Source: Leptolyngbyaceae cyanobacterium MO_188.B28 (GTDB lineage: Bacteria; Cyanobacteriota; Cyanobacteriia; Phormidesmidales; Phormidesmidaceae). From it: a DNA stretch of 35,746 bases. The DNA lies in contig JASJDH010000010.1 in assembly GCA_030065175.1 (NCBI GenBank), forward strand, positions 1-35,746, read 5' to 3'. Shown here one piece after another: positions 16,834 to 25,016 of this stretch. The translations under genes and the position numbers were made by a program. How positions within the stretch are numbered: position 1 is the stretch's first letter; every line of letters begins with the position of its first letter. Below the pieces are notes generated by a model that was given only the letters and a program-made list of their open reading frames with translations, was not told the origin of the DNA and made no database searches.

Positions 16834-17096
16834 CTGCGACTATAAATTATCCAGTTTTGATGCTATATGGTCGCATCACACCTAATTTTTCTCGCTGTCT
16901 TTTCTCGATAGGCTCTAGAAGTATCATTAGTTCGTTACTAATTTTCAATAGATCAAGCTCATTGAGGAAAAAGTCTTCCCTGAAAACTCTTCTATCAGAA
17001 GACTTCAGGTTTTAGGAGACCATTAACTTAGTTCAAGCCTGACTTTTGAAAAATCTATGGTCGCCTTTTGTATTCCTGGACAATTTATAGTCGCAG
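16834..17096. repeat. Inverted-repeat element (263 bp), MITE-like or IS relic
   Basis: CTGCGACTATAAATTATCCAG (16834-16854) and CTGGACAATTTATAGTCGCAG (17076-17096) are inverted with one mismatch in 21. A third, worn copy of the end (ATGGACAACTTATAGTCACAGTC) lies at 17153-17175. The 78 aa ORF across it has no recognisable motif. The rest of 16532-17339 shows no gene. Confidence 0.65.
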
Positions 17097-17339
17097 GTAT
17101 CTCAAAGTGGGCAGAGGATTGTTACGAAAGAATCAGTGTTTTAGCGCTGTTAATGGACAACTTATAGTCACAGTCATATCCTGAAATTCCTTAAATTCAA
17201 GACTTTCAACCCATTCACCGACTGTTGGCAAGATCCAAACTTCATGGGAAGGATCCACTTTGTACGTTTTCTTCACCATTTCCAATAAAGTCTAGTGAAA
17301 TTTTTCGCTAGGATCAGGAAGAATAAAACTGTATTCACG

Positions 17340-17367
17340 ACGCCAAAATCAACTTTGGCGTTTTTTT
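17340..17367 (+). terminator. Orphan rho-independent terminator
   Basis: ACGCCAAA, 6 nt loop, TTTGGCGT, then seven or more T. It is a textbook plus-strand terminator, but no plus-strand gene is recognised upstream until 14440. A small RNA or a lost gene is possible. Confidence 0.7.
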
Positions 17368-17448
17368 GCCTTACGCGATGCCTTGCATAGTATAACCCCT
17401 CACAGATGAACTCCTCGATCAATTTAGAGCTATTGAGAAAAAGCCTGA

Positions 17449-17588
17449 TTAACGCTCTTCAAGCACTCTGAAGGGATAAAATCTGAAACGCCGGTTTCTC
17501 GTTAGCAATCCCTCCAATTGACAGGCCATGAAGCACGTAAAATGGTCGTTTCAAACATTCTCTAGAGACTTTGACAGAAGAGCGTTAA
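17449..17588. repeat. 140 bp inverted-repeat element (TTAACGCTCTTC ends)
   Basis: TTAACGCTCTTC (17449-17460) and GAAGAGCGTTAA (17577-17588) are exact inverse ends. Related ends occur at 25555 (single) and at 29144-29302 (pair). From 17589 to 18048 I see no supported gene; the 113 aa ORF starting at 17528 begins inside this element. Confidence 0.5.
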
Positions 17589-18048
17589 GTGGTCATGCAA
17601 AACTGTTTACACATGAAATCCGCCGAAAGCACTTTACTGGCATGAGTCACTTTGAAAATAATTTTGCCGAAGCACTTACTTGTGATCTCAGCCTCATTGC
17701 ACATCTCGTGGAGGTTAAAACGTTAGATAGCATATTAATCAACATGAACCAACGCACCGCCAGCAGAGATCGCACCCCATTCCCAAAATCCACAACTCAT
17801 TCTCACAGTCACACCCCAACAGCGCGACCTACTCGACTGCGCTCACCCATAATGCTTTCCCTACATTGATTTGGGCTAATATATCGATGTCAAAGCTAAA
17901 AAGATTCTCTTTGCCCCTGCTAGGCGATGCCCTAGCAGTTTTTATTGCATCATCACCAGAATATTAAACGATCAAGTCGCCAAGATTTTCCCAAAGTCTA
18001 TCGTCAGCAGCCTCTGCCAAAGCACCCGCCTCACCCAGAGCAGATTTC

Positions 18049-18567
18049 TTACAGTGGGGGCAGAAGATGTCCTAATTCCGATGCAACAGTCACTCCTCCA
18101 ATGCCCCCCAAAACTCCCCCCAAAATCAATAAATTGTGAGACTCGTAAACCCAGACTTGCAGAAGTGTTGGCGCAACGTATTCTGAATTGACAATGAAGG
18201 TGTAGTGAACTCTGAAAAACGTCACACCGACAATTCCAACTGTTGTTCCTATTGAAATATCCACCAAAAGCCTGAACCAAAGCAATCCCAGCAGTATCCT
18301 TAACAACTCAGGAGCAATCATGAGCGCCAAAAGACTTCCAGCCACTCCACCAACTATAAAACCGAAAAATATTGCAGTCGGCGAGTGGTCATAAAGCCTT
18401 GAAGCAAGGCTTGGTTTTTTCTGGGTTGAATACCCTCATATGCATAGCATGATAAGCAAAGCTAACGTTCCAAACGATGCCCCGCTCATTGCCCCACTGA
18501 CCACTTTGATCCACATGTTGGCGTCATTAGTAATGCTCTGAAAATACCAATCAACCGGCGCCCTCAT
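18049..18567 (-). pseudogene. Small membrane protein with in-frame TGA at codon 44
   Basis: One minus-strand frame runs from ATG 18567 to the stop at 18049, 173 codons, broken only by TGA at 18436-18438. The first part (MRAPVDWYFQSITNDANMWIKV...LALLIMLCI) holds one membrane helix. The second (HSPTAIFFGFIVGGVAGSLLALMIAP ... VSELGH-like tail ASELGHLLPPL) holds about three glycine-rich helices. Hydropathy is coherent across the stop, so this looks like one four-helix protein with a nonsense change. The 98 aa ORF in the track is only the portion from an internal GTG. The family is not recognised. Reinitiation or readthrough cannot be excluded. Confidence 0.5.
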
Positions 18568-18871
18568 CAAGTATCCCTATGCCGGTCAAGATAAAACCCT
18601 CTGTCTCCAGGCCGCCCTGCTACGCCCTCCCTTCACCCACTGCCCTGGCCAGACCTGGACTGATATCAAGTCGTCGAGAATGCCCATAATAAGGCCTATT
18701 TGCATAAACTCCTTCCAGTAAAGGTTTGAGTCTCTTTGCAATGGAGCTTATATTGTGGGTAATCAATCCAACTTGATATGAGATCCTACTTCAGCCACGC
18801 CTGCGCCTACGCCCCTAAAGCTAAAGGGAAAATGACTAAACACAAGTCCTCGGGCGCGACAGTTGCGGGCA
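18568..18871. other. Gene-free stretch
   Basis: Nothing supported: no ORF with coding character, no clear hairpin or repeat. Confidence 0.4.
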
Positions 18872-19237
18872 TTATCCCGCTCCCTTGGGAGGTTGAAGTG
18901 TCTTCCAAACATCCCCAAGAGCCTGAATAGCCTCTTTGAGGCTGGGAGGGATCTGCTCTGGTTCAGCAGCGGTTCCGGTTTCCGCTAACACCCATCCTAC
19001 CTCCGGCCGATATCGATAATCCCGCCACACAATTTCCCAAACTTCATTCTTTTCCAGATCAATATCCACCCGAAAATCTAAAGTTGTGCTTTTGCGAAGC
19101 GATACCATTTCGAAACGAGGATATCCCTCCCTGAAGCCTTTCCCAAAAATCACCTTGTACGCCACCCCTAAACGAGGCTCGAGGACCAACTTGGCGTAAC
19201 TCTTCAAACAAGTGTACGCTGACATTTCAGCCTGCAT
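18872..19237 (-). CDS. Hypothetical protein; start region possibly mutated
   Basis: About 121 residues from ATG 19237 (the track uses a TTG five codons earlier). It is mixed alpha/beta, with RFEMVSLRKSTTLDFRVDIDLEKNEVWEIVWRDYRYRPEVGWVL in the middle and a proline-rich end. No family is recognised. The same frame continues upstream to ATG 19276 with a good ribosome site (GAGGGA), reading MS-TGA-QKINDLDLAAMQAEM. So the original start was probably ATG 19276, and a CGA-to-TGA type change at codon 3 may have cut it off. If so, it is translated only from the weaker internal ATG or is a pseudogene. Confidence 0.5.
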   Translation of the reverse strand: MQAEMSAYTCLKSYAKLVLEPRLGVAYKVIFGKGFREGYPRFEMVSLRKSTTLDFRVDIDLEKNEVWEIVWRDYRYRPEVGWVLAETGTAAEPEQIPPSLKEAIQALGDVWKTLQPPKGAG

Positions 19238-19437
19238 AGCAGCCAAATCCAAATCGTTAATTTTCTGTCATGACATAATTCCCTCATCCGATTATCCGCC
19301 GCCACAGGTAGAAAACTAGGATCCGGACTTTAGTACAAGCCGTTATCCATCTCCTCTCATGGGTAACCGCCCAAACTATTAGCGACAGGGACACGTCCGG
19401 TAGAAACCACCCCAGCCACTGCGCCTTTCCCTAAAAT

Positions 19438-19478
19438 ACGCAAGCGGGCTCCCAAATAGTTTGGAAATCCGCTTGCGT
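19438..19478 (-). terminator. Terminator of second psb34-like gene
   Basis: On the minus strand ACGCAAGCGGATTTCCAAA and TTTGGGAGCCCGCTTGCGT pair almost fully, followed by ATTTT. The core GCGG.TTTCCA...CCCGC resembles the terminator of the paralog at 2597-2632. Confidence 0.75.
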
Positions 19479-19507
19479 CGAAGCAGGGGGAGCTAATCTT
19501 GGCTGGA

Positions 19508-19720
19508 TTATGGATGCCAGTAGGTGACAGCAACGGCGATCGCGATCAGCCCCCAAGTCGCCACAGCGTAAATAACGCCTAATCTTTGTTGCGTCTGGGG
19601 CGCATCACTGGTCGCATAGGACATCTGAGTATCTTGATTCTTAGGGGCTGTTGCCCCAGCAGGCAAAAGCTCGCCGGAGCGAGGAAAAACAGCATTAGGA
19701 TTGCCAGCAGAGTAAGACAT
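19508..19720 (-). CDS. Short Psb34-like paralog lacking the LNNYA motif
   Basis: A 70-residue protein. ATG 19720 is preceded by AGGAGG at 19728-19733, so the track's longer TTG start is rejected. It begins MSYSAGNPNAVFPRSGELLPAG, like the N-terminus of the gene at 2188, and ends QMSYATSDAPQTQQRLGVIYAVATWGLIAIAVAVTYW, like that gene's C-terminus, with one membrane helix at about 47-66. The central REGFLNNYAVVP stretch is missing. It may be a thylakoid single-helix protein with altered partners. Upstream TTGAAATAAAACGTTATATT resembles the paralog's promoter. Homology to the paralog is clear; function is inferred. Confidence 0.7.
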   Translation of the reverse strand: MSYSAGNPNAVFPRSGELLPAGATAPKNQDTQMSYATSDAPQTQQRLGVIYAVATWGLIAIAVAVTYWHP

Positions 19721-19753
19721 GTCAAAACCTCCTGTAACTGCATGCAGCAACAA

Positions 19754-20163
19754 TATAACGTTTTATTTCAATAATGTGCGAAAGACTCGAAATTATACTG
19801 ATTTATGGTAGCGAAAATTACTCGTGAGGGTGACTCTCCTAACTCGACGATCTCACTCCATGCGGTCATCCCCCGTCAGTCTTCCCTAATAGCCAAGCCT
19901 ACACCAGCCCTCCCCAACGGCTCCGGCTAACCCCCAGGCCGCAATCTCAAACCAAAATTATAGAGAGTGGTCCCGCTTCGCTGACTGGCCAGGCGCCTGC
20001 TCAATCCAAGGTGTCTACCAGACAGGCTCAACCGGAATAGCGCTTACGTCATCTAATTGAGCCGCAGGGCCCCGCAATTTGGAGCCTTGTCAGGCTGACT
20101 GGCTAAAACCCATTTGGCTGGACAACCTTTCCCCCCTGAAGTATCTAGATAAGAGTTTTTGGG
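19754..20163. other. Gene-free stretch
   Basis: Divergent upstream region of the genes at 19508-19720 (minus) and 20164 (plus). It holds the promoter-like TTGAAATAAAACGTTATATT (minus) next to 19760. Nothing else is supported. Confidence 0.4.
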
Positions 20164-20475
20164 ATGCAGACCTGGCAGGTGATTGAATTGCTCAAAGCGC
20201 ATCTCCCCAAATTGGCCAAGGAGCTACCGGGGATCAAGTTCCGCTATGAAATGGAGACGGACGCCTTCCTGATCCGCTGGCAGGGACAGGTGGTGGGACG
20301 CATTTTCGCAGACGGGATGCTCAACTTAGACTTGATGCACACCAAGACATGGAGCACCTTTAGCCACAACAGGCCGCAAAGAGTCAAAGCGCTTTACGCT
20401 AGCCTTGAGGCGTTTCTAAACGACATCAAGCGCCTCTACAACCCCGATATTCTGCAACAGATCCGGAAGGATTGA
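20164..20475 (+). CDS. Hypothetical protein, 103 aa
   Basis: A compact soluble protein with a coding-like composition: MQTWQVIELLKAHLPKLAKELPGIKFRYEMETDAFLIRW, then GRIFADGMLNLDLMHTKTWSTFSHNRPQRVKALYASLEAFLNDIKRLYNP. A beta-rich centre is flanked by helices. No family is recognised. No SD-like sequence is strong before the ATG (TTTTTGGG). A good terminator lies 270 bp downstream. Its only near neighbour is the divergent Psb34-like paralog. Confidence 0.55.
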   Translation: MQTWQVIELLKAHLPKLAKELPGIKFRYEMETDAFLIRWQGQVVGRIFADGMLNLDLMHTKTWSTFSHNRPQRVKALYASLEAFLNDIKRLYNPDILQQIRKD

Positions 20476-20743
20476 ATATTTCGGCGTCCAAACGCCCGCC
20501 CCCATTACCCACCGCTCCTACTCCCACCTGACGCCCTCACCACAATTGCAAAACCTGCCCGCCCCGCCTCCTCGACAACGCTGCCCATCCGCCGCCGCCT
20601 GCCCCAGATGGCCCAAGGCTCAGGAACACTAGGCTCCCGAAACGCCAGAGCGATTCGAGTCGCACTGGATTAAACCAGCGGCTTAGCTCAGCCGCTCAGT
20701 CATGCTACGATTCTTCTGTCTACAAAAATCAACTTAAGTGTCT

Positions 20744-20772
20744 GCCCCAGCTTGGAAGTTGGGGCTATTTTT
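20744..20772 (+). terminator. Rho-independent terminator
   Basis: GCCCCAGCTTGG and AAGTTGGGGC form a stem of about 10 bp, followed by TATTTTTG. It may serve the 103 aa gene. The stretch 20476-20743 has no gene. Confidence 0.65.
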
Positions 20773-20820
20773 GTAAGTTGGCCGCTTCTTCTTAAACTTC
20801 AGCATATTCAACATCTTCTT

Positions 20821-21356
20821 GGGGTTTAGGGGTCAACGGAACAATAACCAACGCTAAGGCTATAACCCTTGCAGGACAGGGATTTCAGTCCATGGTTTTC
20901 TCATTTTTATAACCCTTACAATTCCTGAAACATATACCAGGCAATGAATTTGGGAATTTGCGGTTTTCAGGCTTCTCAAAAGAGAGTCAGATATTGCTTG
21001 AAAGCCCTCTTATAAGAGACTTTCAGGATTTTTATTATAGACACCTGTGACGACCATACCATGCAAATAAACCTGCTTTCAGTAGGTTTTCCTCGTAAAA
21101 CCTACTAAATCCTATTCGTCAGACATCCAGACAATATGTACATAGAATATCTAAAACCTTTAATCTATAAGCCTTTCAGCTTATAAGCGCCATTTCATTG
21201 TGTCCTTCAAAAAGGTGATTTTCCTGTAATCCATAACCAGCAAAGCTTTCAACGATTTCCGACTATAATATTCGAGTGCGATCACAGACTGAAACCCATG
21301 CCTGACAGTCTTTTCAGCACTAGCGTTGTTTTTTGTTCCGTTGACCCCTAAACCCC
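20821..21356. repeat. 536 bp element with 70 bp terminal inverted repeats
   Basis: The outer 24 bases GGGGTTTAGGGGTCAACGGAACAA are identical at both ends (inverted), and the match continues, diverged, for 70 bp to GGGATTTCAGTC / GGGTTTCAGTC. The middle has no transposase; it includes an imperfect palindrome around TCTTATAAGA (about 21010-21030). The 65 aa ORF at 21181 reads through the right arm and is not a gene. This is a non-autonomous transposon or the shell of one. Confidence 0.75.
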
Positions 21357-21571
21357 AGACTCTGTTGCGTTGGATCACACAGGTTGTCGGTCAAAAGCTA
21401 GGGTTCCGCACGACAATAAAACTGTCAGTTCCTTCACCTCAACGATTTTGAACCAATGTATCTGATTGCGGACTACTGAGACTGAGCATGGGACCACCCT
21501 ATGATGTTTGGTTTGTTAGACTTTCAGCTTACAGGTTGGTCCTTTCCTTATCCCGAACTCAGGTTACTTAG

Positions 21572-21685
21572 GTAAATTTATCTGATCTTACGTACGTAAA
21601 TTTATCATTTCCACAGTCCAGAAATCGTGATTAAATTAAATTATTAATAAATTATTAAGGATGCAACAGTAAATTTACTTGTTGC
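21572..21685 (+). promoter_or_regulatory. Operator candidates upstream of the PxpB/PxpC run
   Basis: GTAAATTTATC occurs at 21572-21582 and 21596-21606, and GTAAATTTAC at 21669-21678. The second overlaps a perfect palindrome TTACGTACGTAA (21588-21599). The third is the centre of the dyad GCAACAGTAAATTTACTTGTTGC (21663-21685). No regulator gene is nearby. Sequence is seen; binding is inferred. Confidence 0.5.
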
Positions 21686-21782
21686 AGATTGTCAGGCTTA
21701 GGAAATACCTCATCATTTTTAGGCTACAGCATCAGTACCTCTACTCATATTAATTACACGCATCGTTCTATCTGAAAATCAA

Positions 21783-22658
21783 ATGATTTATCAAACGCTC
21801 CGCTATCGTTTAGCTGGTGAGCGACATCTCCTCATTGAACAGAGTGATGAGGTTGATCTCACTGTGAACTTCAAGGCGATCTCGCTAGCTCAAATGTTAT
21901 TGGGCTCGCCTGAGATGGGACCGGATGGTATTCGAGCAATTGTTGACGTGGTCCCATCCTTCTCTACAGTGTTGATTCAATATGATCCCACTGTTATATC
22001 TATTCAAGGCTTGATCCGCTTCTGTGAGCACTGTGTCCAGTATCTGGATTCACCGCATAACTTAGAGTTGTCTTCTCGGCTGATCGAAATTCCTGTTCAC
22101 TATAACGATCGCTGGTCTCGGGAGTGTTTTGAACAATACTGCAAAACCATTAAGCCAATTGAAAGCAATCCCGAATGGGTTGCTCGTTTGAATGGGTTGG
22201 GTTCCATTGAGAAGCTGATAATCTATCACTCAACCCCAGAGTGGTGGGTTGGCGCGGTTGGTTTTTTGGTGGGATTGCCAACCCTCATGCCGTTGAACCC
22301 AAATTTTAGACTTCATGCCCCAAAATATGACCCACCTCGTACATGGACACCGAAAGGCACAATTGGGGTTGCAGGTGGATTTACAACGATCTATCCAATC
22401 GTAGTTCCCGATGGATATCAGATGATTGGCAGAACCCCTGCGCCCATTTTTGATCCTCAAGGGCAATTGCCTGTCTTTAGGGATACGCCTTTTCTCTTTC
22501 GAATTGGAGATCGTGTAAAGTTCCGTCCAATTGATGAGGAGGAATTTGAGGCGATTGAACGTGAAATTGTCGAAGGGCGCTATCAGTATCAGATCTCAGA
22601 GCCCCAGACATTCCGCCTAAACCATTATCTCAACCATGCTCATGCGGAGATTGCTTAA
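21783..22658 (+). CDS. pxpB: PxpB/KipI-like carboxyltransferase-domain protein (5-oxoprolinase subunit B family)
   Basis: 291 residues, longer than the usual ~230. Family blocks are visible: GIRAIVDVVPSFSTVLIQYDP near the N-terminus, VGAVGFLVGLPTLMPLNP where relatives have GFxPGFPYL, and the C-terminal signature PPRTWTPKGTIGVAGGFTTIYP..PDGYQMIGRTPAPIFD. PxpB pairs with PxpC; with PxpA they open 5-oxoproline to glutamate using ATP. The same fold forms subunit 1 of allophanate-hydrolase-type annotations. The GFLVGLPTL departure from the usual motif is notable. It leads a four-gene same-strand run. No PxpA is in the window, so the substrate is open. Confidence 0.8.
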   Translation: MIYQTLRYRLAGERHLLIEQSDEVDLTVNFKAISLAQMLLGSPEMGPDGIRAIVDVVPSFSTVLIQYDPTVISIQGLIRFCEHCVQYLDSPHNLELSSRLIEIPVHYNDRWSRECFEQYCKTIKPIESNPEWVARLNGLGSIEKLIIYHSTPEWWVGAVGFLVGLPTLMPLNPNFRLHAPKYDPPRTWTPKGTIGVAGGFTTIYPIVVPDGYQMIGRTPAPIFDPQGQLPVFRDTPFLFRIGDRVKFRPIDEEEFEAIEREIVEGRYQYQISEPQTFRLNHYLNHAHAEIA

Positions 22659-22770
22659 CGCGCTTAATCAGAGAGATGGGGAGTTGCGTAGATTCCTTTT
22701 ACGCTCGCTTCCCTTGTTAAGGGTTCAAGCAAAAGAAAATTGACCATCTGTTCCGAGAAGAGTTAAGGCA

Positions 22771-23826
22771 ATGACTGACAGAAAACGATTTGCTGTTTTA
22801 AATGGGGGAATTAGAGTCAATAAACCAGCTGCAGCAGACAGTCGAAAATGTTTTGAGGTTTTGACCGGGGGACTTGAAACCACTGTTCAAGATTATTGGG
22901 GCCGAGAGGGTTATTTAAGGTTTGGGGTTCCTCGCTCAGGGCCAATGGATAAACTTTCCTTTCAATTGGGAAATCAACTCGTAGGCAATGATGAGAATGC
23001 GGCAGGGATAGAAATTCAGTTTATTGGCCCGAAGTTACGATTCTTTAATGAAACAGTGATTGCTATCACGGGGGCTAATAATCGTCCAAAACTCAATCAG
23101 AAGTCAATTCCGCTTTGGCAAACAGCTGTTATTCAGCCGGGTGATATCCTCTCGTTTAGCCATGCGGAATTTGGGGCGCGTAGTTATATCACCTTCGCTG
23201 GAGGGATTGATACGCCCTTAGTCATGGGCAGCCGCTCCACATTTACTAGGGCGCAGCTTGGTGGATTTCAGGGACGAAAACTGATGCAGGGAGATGTCGT
23301 TTATACGTTTATACCTTCTCAACCGATGTATCAGCTCCTCGATAGAATCGTTCCCAACGAATCTCGACCGGAGTTTTCCCGCCTGTGGCAGGTTGAGGTG
23401 AACCTAGGTCCCCATGATGATGGACTCACCCCTGACGATATTCAACAATTTTTCACCTATGACTGGATTGTTTCTTCCAAATCGGATCGAATTGGCTATC
23501 GCTTAGAGGGACCTAAATTCCAGTTCTCGGAGAGCGCTCGATATCAATCTGCAGAAAATGGCAGGCATCCATCCAACACAATTGATTATGGTTGTTCTAT
23601 CGGCTCAGTGTTGTTGTGTGGACATACGCCAACAGTGCTCCTTGCCGATTGTCCAAGCTTGACCGGATATATAGCCCCCTTCACTGTTACTGAGCAAAGC
23701 TTGCGAAAAGTAGGGCAAGCTCGCCCAGGCGACATTATCAACTTCAAGCAGGTTATTCAGAGCAGCGCCTCCAACCATCGCAACAGATTGCACTTAGATA
23801 AAAGCGTATCTCGTCTACTCTGCTAA
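22771..23826 (+). CDS. pxpC: PxpC-like biotin-dependent carboxyltransferase-family protein
   Basis: 351 residues of the 5-oxoprolinase subunit C / urea amidolyase C-terminal family. Visible blocks: GLETTVQDYWGREGYLRFGVPRSGPMDKLSFQLGNQLVGND near 50, SYITFAGGIDTPLVMGSRSTFTRAQLGGFQGRKLMQGD near 160, SDRIGYRLEGP near 260 and PTVLLADCPSLTGYIAPFTV near 305. An N-terminal tail of ~25 residues (MTDRKRFAVLNGGIRVNKP) partly repeats the FEVLTGGLE that follows. RBS AAGG precedes ATG. It lies 112 bp after the PxpB-like gene. It should form the B-C heterocomplex. Confidence 0.85.
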   Translation: MTDRKRFAVLNGGIRVNKPAAADSRKCFEVLTGGLETTVQDYWGREGYLRFGVPRSGPMDKLSFQLGNQLVGNDENAAGIEIQFIGPKLRFFNETVIAITGANNRPKLNQKSIPLWQTAVIQPGDILSFSHAEFGARSYITFAGGIDTPLVMGSRSTFTRAQLGGFQGRKLMQGDVVYTFIPSQPMYQLLDRIVPNESRPEFSRLWQVEVNLGPHDDGLTPDDIQQFFTYDWIVSSKSDRIGYRLEGPKFQFSESARYQSAENGRHPSNTIDYGCSIGSVLLCGHTPTVLLADCPSLTGYIAPFTVTEQSLRKVGQARPGDIINFKQVIQSSASNHRNRLHLDKSVSRLLC

Positions 23827-23888
23827 GGCGCAATACATTCATCCCTTTCCCATTCAAAAAATGCTATCGATCAGATAGCTCGGTTGTT

Positions 23889-24890
23889 ATGTCTATATTG
23901 AAAACTACTTCTAAACGAGATTTATCTACACTGTCCGAGACGCAAAGGCGACAACGACGAGCCTCCAAACCACAAGATCTTGATCATGTCGGTGTTCTAC
24001 TCGTTATGCTATCTGCATTGGGGTTTGGAACTTTAGCCATTTTTGGCAAGTTGGCTTATGCTCAAGGGTTGGATCCCCTTAGCGCGTTATCTTGGAGACT
24101 AGGGGGCGCTACTGTTGCGCTTTGGGGTTGGCTGTTGTTGCGCAATCAACGGCAAGTACCTCTCTCGGCGGCAATCTCAGCCCTTTCCCTAGGCGCCATT
24201 GGATATGCCCTCCAATCAGCTCTATTTTTCAATGCATTGTCTTATGCCAGCGCCGGATTAACCGCCCTTATGTTTTACACCTATCCGGCGTTTGTCGCTC
24301 TGATTAGTTGGGGCACTACTCGACAAGCCCCTACATCATGGCAGCTAAAAGTTTTGGGACTATCTCTCCTAGGCTGTTGGTTCACGCTCGATGTGAGTCA
24401 TGAAATAGTTCAGCCATTGGGAATTCTTCTGGGAATTTCTGCCGGAGCTGGATATGCCCTATATATGACTTTGAGTTCCCGGCTGGTTCGCAATGTCCCT
24501 CCGATTCAGGCGGCAGCCTTTATGTTGCTTGGAGCAACCGCCACGGTAGGGAGTATAACAGTCGTCCTCCAGGGGGTTGTAATTCCAACTACAACATCTG
24601 GGCTAAGCGCTGTCTTAGGACTGGCGGTTATTTCTACCGCTCTGCCGATTGTCTTTCTGTTTGCTGGATTACGACGCTTAAGGGTTGTTCCAGCAGCCAT
24701 TCTCTCCACCCTGGAACCTGCCTTGGCCGTTGTAATGGGAATCTGGCTGTTAGGAGAACAACTGCAGTTGGCACAACTGTTAGGAGGAGCCATGATTATT
24801 AGTTCTGCACTGCTTCTACAGGTGACATCTGGACGCCAGAAAAATGAATCAATCAGACGATTCGATGGCATTCCAGGTCAACTCCCATAA
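23889..24890 (+). CDS. EamA/DMT-superfamily permease
   Basis: 333 residues with about ten membrane helices in two EamA halves (about 33-165 and 175-312), after a basic cytoplasmic N-terminus of ~30 residues (LSETQRRQRRASKP). Typical features are GFGTLAIFGKLAY at the start of the first half, ALFFNALSYASAGLTALMFYTYPAFVAL and the closing helix ILSTLEPALAVVMGIWLLGEQLQLAQLLGGAMI. Such proteins export or import small metabolites. Its position 62 bp after the PxpC-like gene suggests transport of a related compound, which is inference. Confidence 0.85.
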   Translation: MSILKTTSKRDLSTLSETQRRQRRASKPQDLDHVGVLLVMLSALGFGTLAIFGKLAYAQGLDPLSALSWRLGGATVALWGWLLLRNQRQVPLSAAISALSLGAIGYALQSALFFNALSYASAGLTALMFYTYPAFVALISWGTTRQAPTSWQLKVLGLSLLGCWFTLDVSHEIVQPLGILLGISAGAGYALYMTLSSRLVRNVPPIQAAAFMLLGATATVGSITVVLQGVVIPTTTSGLSAVLGLAVISTALPIVFLFAGLRRLRVVPAAILSTLEPALAVVMGIWLLGEQLQLAQLLGGAMIISSALLLQVTSGRQKNESIRRFDGIPGQLP

Positions 24891-25016
24891 ATTGTGTTAA
24901 TCAGTTGAGATCGCCTTTGCCGACCTGATTTGTTGTCATTCGGCGGATCGAGCGGCAAATAAGTTTCATTCTTCTCTCAGTCTGTTTCTTTTCGTCAATT
25001 ATCTAGAGGTGTGGAG

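Noticed and set aside
17528-17869. 113 aa plus-strand ORF
   Set aside because: It begins inside a 140 bp inverted-repeat element, ends in low-complexity Thr/Ser/Pro/His sequence and shows no recognisable motif.
21181-21378. 65 aa minus-strand ORF
   Set aside because: It reads into the right inverted arm of the 536 bp element and has no motif.
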